From Strigamia acuminata (taxonomy: Eukaryota; Arthropoda; Chilopoda; Geophilomorpha; Linotaeniidae): DNA of 64,000 nt. Under the pieces are notes generated by a model, which had not been told where the DNA came from, did no database searches, and was given only the letters and a program-made list of their open reading frames with translations. Location of the stretch: contig CASHSZ010000117.1 of assembly GCA_949358305.1 (NCBI GenBank), positions 1 through 64,000 of the forward strand, given 5' to 3'. This document shows, piece by piece, positions 32,755-44,100 of this stretch. Position numbers and translations under genes: made by a program. The first letter of the stretch is position 1. Every line of letters begins with the position of its first letter.

Positions 32755-33868
32755 ATAGTCGATGACCCGTTCCCGGACTTTGACTCGTACGACTCGTATT
32801 CGAGATGTATTCGAGATGTATTCGAGATGTATTCGAATCGTATTCGAGTCGCATTCGAGATGGTCGATGATTTCCACTCGCTCGTATACGCGTTGTATAC
32901 GAGCTCGTATTTTGATCGTAATCGTAAACGAATCGTTTACAAGTCGTATACAAGTTGTATACGACGTGTATACACCTCGTATACGAACGAAGTTTGGAAA
33001 ATCCACCGGATACTTACTACGACATGAAAACACATAGTAGTCACATACGTCTTATTTGGAAATTGTGTTTTCACAAACTTCGTTCGTATACGAGGTGTAT
33101 ACACGTCGTATACAACTTGTATACGACTTGTAAACGATTCGTTTACGATTACGATCAAAATACGAGCTCGTATACAACGCGTATACGAGCGAGTGGAAAT
33201 CATCGACCATCTCGAATACGACTCGAATTCGATTCGTATTCGATTCGAATACGATTCGAATTCGATTCGAATACGAATACGATCAAAATACGAACTCGTA
33301 ACAACTCGAATACGAATCAAAGTCCGGGAAACAAAAATCGACCATCTCGTATACGACTCGTATTCGAGATGTATTCGAGATGTATTCGAATCGTATTCGA
33401 GTCGCATTCGAGATGGTCGATGGTTTCCACTCGCTCGTATACGCGTTGTATACGAGCTCGTATTTTGATCGTAATCGTAAACGAATCGTTTACAAGTCGT
33501 ATACAAGTTGTATACGACGTGTATACACCTCGTATACGAACGAAGTTTGGAAAATCCACCGGATACTTACTACGACATGAAAACACATAGTAGTCACATA
33601 CGTCTTATTTGGAAATTGTGTTTTCACAAACTTCGTTCGTATACGAGGTGTATACACGTCGTATACAACTTGTATACGACTTGTAAACGATTCGTTTACG
33701 ATTACGATCAAAATACGAGCTCGTATACAACGCGTATACGAGCGAGTGGAAATCATCGACCATCTCGAATGCGACTCGAATACGATTCGAATACATCTCG
33801 AATACATCTCGAATACATCTCGAATACGAGTCGTACGAGTCAAAGTCCGGGAACGGGTCATCGACTAT
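32755..33868. repeat. Palindromic core of element A: two 553-bp palindromic units
   Basis: Two 553-bp repeats (for example GATGGTCGATG at 32858 and 33411), each an inverted repeat. Arms rich in CGTATACGA and TTCGAATACGA words flank an asymmetric 79-nt loop (32996-33074 in the first). The loop itself contains TGAAAACACA / TGTGTTTTCA. The whole block is also symmetric around about 33311, so small palindromes are nested in a large one. No coding gene. Confidence 0.9.
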
Positions 33869-34536
33869 CTCGTATTCGACTCGAAAACGAGTCGAATACG
33901 ATTTCGCGTTGAAGAAGGACAAAACTCGTACTCGACTCGAAAACGAGTCGAATACGATTTCGCGTTGAAGAAGGGCAAAACTCGTATTCGACTCGAAAAC
34001 GAGTCGAATACGATTTCGCGTTGAAGAAGGGCAAAACTCGTACTCGACTCGAAAACGAGTCGAATACGATTTCGCGTTGAAGAAGGGCAAAACTCGTATT
34101 CGACTCGAAAACGAGTCGAATACGATTTCGCGTTGAAGAAGGGCAAAACTCGTACTCGACTCGAAAACGAGTCGAATACGATTTCGCGTTGAAGAAGGGC
34201 AAAACTCGTACTCGACTCGAAAAGAGTCGAATACGATTTCGCGTTGAAGAAGGGCAAAACTCGTATTCGACTCGAAAACGAGTCGAATACGATTTCGCGT
34301 TGAAGAAGGGCAAAACTCGTACTCGACTCGAAAACGAGTCGAATACGATTTCGCGTTGAAGAAGGGAAAAATTCGCATTCGACTCGAAAGCGAGTCGAAT
34401 ACGATTTCGCGTTGAAGAAGGGCAAAACTCGTATTCGATTCGAAAGCGAATCGAATACAATTTTGCGTTGAAAAAGGACAAAAATCGTATTCGATTCGCT
34501 TTCGAATCGAATACGAGTTTTGTCCTTTTTCAACGC
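33869..34536 (-). repeat. 56-bp hairpin satellite, reverse arm (A), about eleven units
   Basis: Mirror image of 32084-32754. CGATTTCGCG recurs every 56 bp, with one 55-bp unit where a base is lost in the stem (CTCGAAAAGAGTCG near 34214). The same lesion occurs in B (about 60704) but not in either forward arm, so the two arms are genuinely distinct sequences. Confidence 0.9.
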
Positions 34537-34606
34537 TTGGGAAAAGGACTCGAATGCGCCTCCACGTTGCAATGCGCATTTGTGTAAACGATGATGGAAT
34601 CCCCTG

Positions 34607-34657
34607 CTTAAATACTGGCTATCGCGTCACGTAACAGCAACGTGCCACGTCACGTAA
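34607..34657 (-). promoter_or_regulatory. Promoter-like module, reverse arm (A)
   Basis: Minus-strand copy of the 31965-32015 module: TATTTAAG at 34614-34607 preceded by two TTACGTGACG boxes. It points toward the core, opposite to the forward module, so the pair is convergent. Confidence 0.33.
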
Positions 34658-37490
34658 TTGCAACGTGCCGCGCTATGCCACACAATGTGCCGCCGCGATA
34701 GGCCATTGAACCCGAATGTGTGTGATGCGAAACGCGCGAGTACGCGCGCGGAGAACGCGCGGCAATGCTAGCAACAGGAGCGCAACTGCCCAAGAAATTG
34801 CTCAACAATAAAAGGCACGTGGAAGCACGTGCCTGAAACAATAGGCACTTCAAATAAAGTTATTGTTAAAAAACGGGCTTGAAAACCAACAATTACACAA
34901 TAATTAAGGGGCAAGAAATGAACTTTGCTGCAATGCAAAGTTCTCAAAATACAGAGAAATGAAAGTTACACTTGTATAAAGAATTGACAATGTTTGAAAC
35001 CAATAAAAACTACAAAAACACACTTGTAAAAAACCCAAAACAACACCCAGAATGAATTATTTGACTCAAATTAACCCTAAAACAGTCTTGGAGGTCGTGC
35101 AGACGACAGAGTCGGATCGGAAGGTTGCTAAAACCTGACGCCAAAACTAGCAATGGGACAGCTAGTTAGAAAACAGCTTTTTCATCAATTATGAACGCTG
35201 AAAACCTCACCCAGGGGTAGAAAATGATGGAGAGAACGTTTTCGCCATCTAAAACGGTCTAAAACGGGTCTAAAATGCCTAAACCGGCGCCTGGAACGTG
35301 GCGCAGTTGTTGGGTCAAATATTGTCAAAAATCAGTGGAAATTTGTCAAATACTGGCAAAAATCTGCTGAAATTTGTCAAAAATTGCCAAATTTTGGCGC
35401 AAGTTACGTGAGGTTTGCGCGCATCCAACTATGACAAAAAATCCATGCGTGTGCACGCGCGATTTACTGGCGCGTTGGAAGCGTTAAAATAAATTTTTCC
35501 AATATCTAACACAATTTGCACCGAATTATGGCAATTTTTGACAAATTTACATGGATTTTTGCCAGTATTTGACAAATTTCCACGGATTTTTGACAATATT
35601 TGACAAATTCCAGACAAATTTCAGACAAATTTCAATTAATTTTAGAAATTTTATGAGAAATTTCAGCAAATGTTTGAGGATTGAGGAAATCTTCTGAAAT
35701 TTGTCAAATATAGGCAAAAATCTTCTGAAATTTGTCAAATACAGGCAAAAATCTGCTGAAATTTGTCAAAAATTGCCCAAATTCCGTGCAAGTTTTGCAA
35801 GTTTTGCGCGCATCAAATCGTATGCGCGCCTATACTATTGCACGAGCGCATTGACGCGTGATGAACACCGACCACGTTTACGAAGTGAATTCGAGCTACA
35901 AAAGTATCGAGTCGCCATTCTATGATGGAAAAAAAAAATTAAGTGTAAACAAACAAAATAAAAACTTTAATATACAAGAAACGTACAATTCCACTCAACT
36001 TTGTTTCAAATTTTATTTATTGGATCATTGAAAATAAACAGTAGTGTTGTGCACTGTACGCTTAAGTGTATACCGGCGATGCGTTGTTTTGTGGTGGGGA
36101 TTTGCCTCGATAATTGATCTTTTCTCTTTGTTTGCAATATTTTTTTGGCCTTTTTTGTTGATTTTTCGGTTTGAAATTGTTTTTTTCCGGTGTAATTTAA
36201 GTGGTGGAAGGTTGTTGGCGTGTGTTGAGGGTAATTTTGGCGGTTTTTGGGTCGGGATTAGTGTTTTCTGCGATTTTTGATCGGTATTTGGGGTTTGATG
36301 CAGCGGATAGCGCATGCGAATCGCCGTCGACCGTAGCATTAGCAATTGCAACCTGCCGCGCTATGCCACACAATGTGCCGCCGCGATAGGCCATCGAATC
36401 CGAATGTGTGTGATGCGAAACGCGAGTACGCGCGCGGAGAACGCGCGGCAATGCTAGCAACAGGAGCGCAACTGCCCAAGAAATTGCTCAACAATAAAAG
36501 GCACGTGGAAGCACGTGCCTGAAACAATAGGCACTTCAAATAAAGTTATTGTTAAAAAACGGGCTTGAAAACCAACAATTACACAATAATTAAGGGGCAA
36601 GAAATGAACTTTGCTGCAATGCAAAGTTCTCAAAATACAGAGAAATGAAAGTTACACTTGTATAAAGAATTGACAATGTTTGAAACCAATAAAAACTACA
36701 AAAACACACTTGTAAAAAACCCAAAACAACCCCCAGAATGAATTATTTGACTCAAATTAACCCTAAAACGGTCTTGGAGGTCGTGCAGACGACAGAGTCG
36801 GATCGGAAGGTTGCTAAAACCTGACGCCAAAACTAGCAATGGGACAGCTAGTTAGAAAACAGCTTTTTCATCAATCATGAACGCTGAAAACCTCACCCAG
36901 GGGTAGAAAATGATGGAGAGAACGTTTTCGCCATCTAAAACGGTCTAAAACGGGTCTAAAATGCCTAAACCGGCGCCTGGAACGTGGCGCAGTTGTTGGG
37001 TCAAATATTGTCAAAAATCAGTGGAAATTTGTCAAATACTGGCAAAAATCTGCTGAAATTTGTCAAAAATTGCCAAATTTTGGCGCAAGTTACGTGAGGT
37101 TTGCGCGCATCCAACTATGACGAAAAATCCACGCGTGTGCACGCGCGATTTACTGGCGCGTTGGAAGCGTTAAAATAAATTTTTCCAATATCTAACACAA
37201 TTTGCACCGAATTATGGCAATTTTTGACAAATTTACATGGATTTTTGCCAGTATTTGACAAATTTCCACGGATTTTTGACAATATTTGACACATTCAAGA
37301 CAAATTTCAGACAGATTTCAATTAATTTTAGAAAATGTTTGAGAAATATCAGCAAATGTTTGAGGATTGAGGAAATCTGCTGAAATTTGTCAAATATAGA
37401 CAAAAATCTGCTGAAATTTGTCAAATATAGACAAAAATCTGCTGAAATTTGTAAAAAATTGCCCAAATTCGGTGCAAGTTTTGCAAGTTT
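34658..37490 (-). repeat. Reversed 1.68-kb units of element A: one full, one partial and diverged
   Basis: The first reversed unit (34658-36345, 1688 bp) carries the 10-bp insert and the extra CG, as in the last forward unit. The second (36346 to about 37490) also has the 10-bp insert, then diverges from about 37290, where the 31-bp repeats read ATAGACAAAAATCTGC. It stops after GTTTGCAAACAGC. The forward arm has eight units, so the arms are asymmetric. Confidence 0.88.
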
Positions 37491-37978
37491 GCAAACAGCA
37501 ACAAGAATGATGTATTTAATAATTGTTTTTGCATTAGATATGTGTTTAATTCGTTTTACCTCGGTTTGTACGGTTCTTGCGCGTAGTGCGCACGTTCAAC
37601 ACGCGGCCACGCGCGTACATCGCGCGTGTTGCGAGCAGGACGCAACAAAAGTTTGAGAGACTCGCATTTTACCAAGTCCCCAACTTATTTTACAGTTTTA
37701 GTTTAGCTTACCAACTCGCTTGGTAATTTCTGGATCCTGTTTAAGTGTTTCGTCGGGTTTTGAGCCCATAAACCCGTCTTTTTCCTTGGTAAGCGATTGC
37801 GTCGTCTGCTCAGAGCAACTGGCTTTAAGCGGAGATCGCTTACACGAGTCTGGAATGAGCGCTTATCACCGCATTCGGCTCCAGTCTTCGTTTCTCGTTG
37901 AAAGTTAGCTTGTTGATTCGGGTTTTGGGCGACATTGACTAAAAAGACCTCGGGAATCGTTCCCACCACTCGGTTTAG

Positions 37979-38009
37979 TCGTTTTCGAGACCCACGACCT
38001 CGAAAACGA
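37979..38009. other. Perfect 11-bp stem hairpin
   Basis: TCGTTTTCGAG (37979-37989) and CTCGAAAACGA (37999-38009) are exact reverse complements with a 9-nt loop. The stem words resemble those of the 56-bp satellite (CGTTTTCGAG), so it may be a distant relative. It is not followed by a T-run. Confidence 0.6.
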
Positions 38010-38274
38010 AGTTAGAAGTGGCTCAAGGCCACTAGCGTGTCTGGCAGATAGCCATTTTGGTGATTTACGGGCGTCGGGCCCTTGTTCTTTGTTTCCCGCC
38101 TTTGCTCCTTTGTTTTTATTTGGTATTCAAGGTTCCTAAGCCTACAGTAGATTGGGATTAAATTCCCATGAAGATTTATTAAGTATTCATTGGTAAAAAC
38201 GAATATTTCCGCCGGCGCGTTTCTCTCATAGGTTTCGGTTTGCTCGAATCTCATTTTCGAGCGACCCAGCGAAT

Positions 38275-38560
38275 GCGCCAAGTTACAGGCGCCAGCTTAG
38301 CAGTTTTAGACTCGTTTTCGACCGTTCTAGTGTCAAAAAACGCGTAGAGCACATTTTGCGACCTTTGGAAGTGCTTTTCCGACACCTAAGTGGTCGGAAA
38401 AGTGCTCTTCTGAGTTAAGACTCCTTTTGGCATTTTAGCGTCAGCATAAGAAATTCCTCAAACTTTTATTGAAATCTCTCAAAAATTTCTAAAATTAATT
38501 GAAATTTGTCTGAAAATTGTCAAATATTGGCAAAAATCTGCAGAAATTTGTCAAATACGC
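38275..38560 (+). repeat. Degenerate fragment of the 1.68-kb unit
   Basis: Resembles a plus-orientation unit: GCGCCAAGTTACAGGCGCC, then TTTTAGACTCGTTTTCGACCG (unit: TTTTAGACCCGTTTTAGACC), and later GAAATTTGTCTGAAAATTGT with TTTGTCAAATA words (38495-38560). A 10-bp stem hairpin, CTTTTCCGAC / GTCGGAAAAG, lies near 38372-38402. Divergence is high and the segment order differs from a normal unit. Confidence 0.5.
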
Positions 38561-39000
38561 GATCGCATTGCGACAGAAAGTCGTTTACGACTCCAATACG
38601 CACCCGTGCGTGTTTGTATCGCAACACGAAACTCAAACGCGCCACCGCGTTGCAAGACAACCAAATTTACAAACGCAAACGCGCATTTGAGACAAAAACG
38701 AGTTTATTTTATTCACTCTCGCTTGATCCCCCTTCATCGCGCCTCGTTGCTCCTGTGAAAAAAATATATGAGAATGCACAGAAATGAACCTTCCAATACT
38801 TACATGAAAATTGGCAACCTTGACACAAAACAGTCTATCGACACTCCCAACACCACCCCGGACATTTTTCGGAAGAGTATGGTCCACCCGGAATTCCCAG
38901 AATAGTCACCCCCAAAATGCGGATTTCGCGGAAGCCAATCCGCGAAAAGGATATGTTTTTAGCGGCGCGCCGACGCGTGCGACACACGCTTCTGGAGTGC

Positions 39001-39296
39001 TTAACCTTATGGCGCGCATGCGGATTTTGCGGAGTGCGAAAGGGACCCCATTTTTAACATTACGGCTGCCTATATGCTGATCCCCTGTTCGCAATTTTGC
39101 GGCGGATTTTGCGGATTTTGATCAATCCGCAGAAATTGCACTTTACAAGTTTATTTTATGATTTTGTACCATTTTGTAACTTAAAAACACAAATGAACAA
39201 TGTAATCACTCTATAATGCTGTTGGTTTAATCAGCACATTGTACTGCACAAAAACGCGCGCGCTCGCGATAGTACATCACCAAATGTACTTGCACT
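39001..39296 (+). repeat. Terminal inverted sequence of element B (TTAA end)
   Basis: Copy of 16416-16711, preceded by GGAGTGC instead of the retroelement leader. The change at the TTAA marks the edge of shared sequence. Confidence 0.78.
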
Positions 39297-41119
39297 CACT
39301 CAAGTGGCATTTTTAGCCATTTTTCGTAGTAAAAATGGCCGTTTTTCGTCAAAATGGTCATTTTCAGCCATTTTTCATAGTGAAAATGGCTTTCTTCGTC
39401 GTTTTTTCTATAAAAAATGGCTGTTTTTCATCAAAAATGGCCGTTTTCATCATTGAAACGTTATAAAAATGTAACTTTTCAATGGCGTTTTGACGGAACC
39501 GATAAATTTTGAAATTTCACACATTGAAACCCTAATACAGGTGAATTAGTGACGCCTAATTTGTTTTAACAAATAAAGCAAACTACATCTCGCAATTTTG
39601 CATCGTACCGCATCACCTCGCCTCATTTCCGGTCTGGAAAATTAATGAAAATTAATAAACGCCCCGGCGTTTATTTGAGGCAATACGGCAATACGGCAAT
39701 TGGAACCCGAAAATAACGTGGGGCTGTGTGAAAACCTGGATTTGAATTTCGTCAACGCGCGCGTTGACGCATGGGGAATGTGGGGGTCCCTTCCCAGTCA
39801 ATTTCACCCCTAAAATATCCCGAAATTGACGATACATGCATTTCCAGTTAGAAAAATTGAGCTTCATGTAAATTTTGATTGTTTAGCTTTTTTTTGAAAT
39901 TTCACCAATTTTCCTTATCTCCAGCTTTCCTCGCTCATTTGACACCAAAATGACCTGCATTGAGGATTTTTCCCATAATCCTTTTCGCATGTATGGAGCG
40001 CAAACAGTCGCAATAAATGAATTCAGCGGAATTCGACCTTGAGTTTGCGACGCCATCTTGAATATGAGTAAAAGCACAGTATGGTGTCAATTATTCGAAC
40101 TGATCGCGGAGCATGGGACAAAAATTGAATAAAAACGAAGAAATATGATTAAAATTCAACAGAAATCTACACAAAATGATAAAAAATGTATAAACATTGA
40201 TCAGAAATCGACAAAAATCGACTGAAACCTGACAATAATCAATTCAGAATGACAAATAACGATTACAATTGGCAAAAATTGATCAAAAATACAGAAAAAT
40301 CGATTAAAAACCAGCAAAAAACGAACAGAAATCGATAAAATCAATTAAAAATCAACAAATAGCCATTTTGTTTGTTTTTGAACAAATTAAGAACTTTGAA
40401 AACACACGACAATTTGAAAAAATAAAAACCGGGGTCAAATACGCGCAGCTACTCGTTTGAACGCCGGGGAGGTGTGGGTGATGTGCCTCGAATAAACGCC
40501 GGGGCGTTTATTTATTACCAAGGCGGGATGTGAGGCGCGAATGAAAGCCCAAGTTGGACATTGCCTCGAATAAACGCCGGGGCATTTATTTATTTCCAAG
40601 ACGGGAAGTGAGGCGAGATGATGCGGTGCGACGTATTCAAGGGGGTATTCAAGGCAGTACGCCATGTTTTTCACTATTATTCAAGGCAGTATGCCATGTT
40701 TTCCACTATTATTCAAGGCCATGTTTTCCAGTATTTTATTTTTACCATTTTGTAAGTTTATTGCAATATGTATAAAGTTTATTGCTTTTTGTATGAAGAG
40801 TAGTATTCTTTGTGTAATGTGTCTTTATACACATCACACACAACGGTTTTTTCTGTTTTCTTCATGTTTATGTTTCGTGTATGCACGTGAAGCCCTGGCA
40901 CATCTGTCGAACACCTGTACGCATTTGGACGCGCTCAAGGCGCTACATCGCGTGCTGAAACGCGCTGACGGCGCTACATCACGCATAGTAGCATATATAT
41001 CACACACATTTCGCGCCCACGACAAAGTACGAACTCATGGCGATCACCAAAGAACATTTACTTTTCCACACACGTTTTATTTTCTCACAGTCCTGTACAC
41101 ATTTAACTTGCGCGCGCAC
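39297..41119 (+). repeat. Subterminal region of element B
   Basis: Matches 16712-18534 without a difference noticed by eye, including the TGGCCA module, the AATAAACGCC motifs and the three 32-bp TATTCAAGG repeats (40646-40730). Confidence 0.8.
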
Positions 41120-44100
41120 TTGCTAATGCTACGGTCGACGGCGATTCGCATGCGCTATCCGCTGCATCAAACCCCAAATACCGATAAAAAATCGCAGAAA
41201 ACACTAATCCCGACCCAAAAACCGCCAAAATTACCCTCAACACACGCCAACAACCTTCCACCACTTAAATTACACCGGAAAAAAACAATTTCAAACCGAA
41301 AAATCAACAAAAAAGGCCAAAAAAATATTGCAAACAAAGAGAAAAGATCAATTATCGAGGCAAATCCCCACCACAAAACAACGCATCGCCGGTATACACT
41401 TAAGCGTACAGTGCACAACACTACTGTTTATTTTCAATGATCCAATAAATAAAATTTGAAACAAAGTTGAGTGGAATTGTACGTTTCTTGTATATTAAAG
41501 TTTTTATTTTGTTTGTTTACACTTAATTTTTTTTTTCCATCATAGAATGGCGACTCGATACTTTTGTAGCTCGAATTCACTTCGTAAACGTGGTCGGTGT
41601 TCATCACGCGTCAATGCGCTCGTGCAATAGTATAGGCGCGCATACGATTTGATGCGCGCAAAACTTGCAAAACTTGCACGGAATTTGGGCAATTTTTGAC
41701 AAATTTCAGCAGATTTTTGCCTGTATTTGACAAATTTCAGAAGATTTTTGCCTATATTTGACAAATTTCAGAAGATTTCCTCAATCCTCAAACATTTGCT
41801 GAAATTTCTCATAAAATTTCAAAAATTAATTGAAATTTGTCTGAAATTTGTCTGGAATTTGTCAAATATTGTCAAAAATCCGTGGAAATTTGTCAAATAC
41901 TGGCAAAAATCCATGTAAATTTGTCAAAAATTGCCATAATTCGGTGCAAATTGTGTTAGATATTGGAAAAATTTATTTTAACGCTTCCAACGCGCCAGTA
42001 AATCGCGCGTGCACACGCATGGATTTTTCGTCATAGTTGGATGCGCGCAAACCTCACGTAACTTGCGCCAAAATTTGGCAATTTTTGACAAATTTCAGCA
42101 GATTTTTGCCAGTATTTGACAAATTTCCACTGATTTTTGACAATATTTGACCCAACAACTGCGCCACGTTCCAGGCGCCGGTTTAGGCATTTTAGACCCG
42201 TTTTAGACCGTTTTAGATGGCGAAAACGTTCTCTCCATCATTTTCTACCCCTGGGTGAGGTTTTCAGCGTTCATGATTGATGAAAAAGCTGTTTTCTAAC
42301 TAGCTGTCCCATTGCTAGTTTTGGCGTCAGGTTTTAGCAACCTTCCGATCCGACTCTGTCGTCTGCACGACCTCCAAGACCGTTTTAGGGTTAATTTGAG
42401 TCAAATAATTCATTCTGGGGGTTGTTTTGGGTTTTTTACAAGTGTGTTTTTGTAGTTTTTATTGGTTTCAAACATTGTCAATTCTTTATACAAGTGTAAC
42501 TTTCATTTCTCTGTATTTTGAGAACTTTGCATTGCAGCAAAGTTCATTTCTTGCCCCTTAATTATTGTGTAATTGTTGGTTTTCAGGCCCGTTTTTTAAC
42601 AATAACTTTATTTGAAGTGCCTATTGTTTCAGGCACGTGCCTTTTATTGTTGAGCAATTTCTTGGGCAGTTGCGCTCCTGTTGCTAGCATTGCCGCGCGT
42701 TCTCCGCGCGCGTACTCGCGTTTCGCATCACACACATTCGGATTCGATGGCATATCGCGGCGGCACATTGTGTGGCATAGCGCGGCACGTTGCAATTGCT
42801 AATGCTACGGTCGACGGCGTTTCGCATGCGCTATCCGCTGCATCAAACCCCAAATACCGATAAAAAATCGCAGAAAACACTAATCCCGACCCAAAAACCG
42901 CCAAAATTACCCTCAACACACGCCAACAACCTTCCACCACTTAAATTACACCGGAAAAAAACAATTTCAAACCGAAAAATCAACAAAAAAGGCCAAAAAA
43001 ATATTGCAAACAAAGAGAAAAGATCAATTATCGAGGCAAATCCCCACCACAAAACAACGCATCGCCGGTATACACTTAAGCGTACAGTGCACAACACTAC
43101 TGTTTATTTTCAATGATCCAATAAATAAAATTTGAAACAAAGTTGAGTGGAATTGTACGTTTCTTGTATATTAAAGTTTTTATTTTGTTTGTTTACACTT
43201 AATTTTTTTTTTCCATCATAGAATGGCGACTCGATACTTTTGTAGCTCGAATTCACTTCGTAAACGTGGTCGGTGTTCATCACGCGTCAATGCGCTCGTG
43301 CAATAGTATAGGCGCGCATACGATTTGATGCGCGCAAAACTTGCAAAACTTGCACGGAATTTGGGCAATTTTTGACAAATTTCAGCAGATTTTTGCCTGT
43401 ATTTGACAAATTTCAGAAGATTTTTGCCTATATTTGACAAATTTCAGAAGATTTCCTCAATCCTCAAACATTTGCTGAAATTTCTCATAAAATTTCAAAA
43501 ATTAATTGAAATTTGTCTGAAATTTGTCTGGAATTTGTCAAATATTGTCAAAAATCCGTGGAAATTTGTCAAATACTGGCAAAAATCCATGTAAATTTGT
43601 CAAAAATTGCCATAATTCGGTGCAAATTGTGTTAGATATTGGAAAAATTTATTTTAACGCTTCCAACGCGCCAGTAAATCGCGCGTGCACACGCATGGAT
43701 TTTTCGTCATAGTTGGATGCGCGCAAACCTCACGTAACTTGCGCCAAAATTTGGCAATTTTTGACAAATTTCAGCAGATTTTTGCCAGTATTTGACAAAT
43801 TTCCACTGATTTTTGACAATATTTGACCCAACAACTGCGCCACGTTCCAGGTGCCGGTTTAGGCATTTTAGACCCGTTTTAGACCGTTTTAGATGGCGAA
43901 AACGTTCTCTCCATCATTTTCTACCCCTGGGTGAGGTTTTCAGCGTTCATGATTGATGAAAAAGCTGTTTTCTAACTAGCTGTCCCATTGCTAGTTTTGG
44001 CGTCAGGTTTTAGCAACCTTCCGATCCGACTCTGTCGTCTGCACGACCTCCAAGACCGTTTTAGGGTTAATTTGAGTCAAATAATTCATTCTGGGGGTTG

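Larger units (their letters stand above)
16416..37490 (+). mobile_element. Element A: giant palindromic TTAA-ended element
   Basis: Order on the plus strand: TTAA terminus (16416-16711), subterminal region (to 18534), eight 1.68-kb units (18535-31964), promoter-like module, 56-bp hairpin satellite (32084-32754), two 553-bp palindromic units (32755-33868), satellite reversed (33869-34536), promoter-like module reversed, and about 1.7 reversed 1.68-kb units (34658-37490). The centre of symmetry is near 33311. The reverse arm loses homology at about 37290-37490 and no reverse TTAA terminus appears before 39000, so this copy is incomplete or its far end is not recognisable. Element B reproduces it at a fixed offset of 22585 bp through the start of the array. 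No protein is encoded that I can support. Confidence 0.6.
37491..39000. other. Spacer between elements A and B, no gene recognised
   Basis: About 1.5 kb not shared with the arrays. Minus-strand frames of 88 (37703-37969) and 89 codons (38012-38281) have balanced composition but no domain I recognise. The first 30 bases also occur at the right end of the window (63971-64000), so this spacer, or at least its start, is part of what was duplicated. The last bases before the TTAA of B are GGAGTGC. Confidence 0.55.

Noticed and set aside
32043-33027. Long open frames (205-325 codons) across the hairpin satellite and core, also in B and reversed
   Set aside because: They arise because the 56-bp and 553-bp repeats lack stops in several frames. 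The same residues recur in all frames, and two of the frames begin at TTG. No domain. Kept only as a low-probability transcription question.
37703-38281. Two minus-strand frames of 88 and 89 codons as genes
   Set aside because: No recognised domain, no conserved neighbours, and length is within chance expectation.
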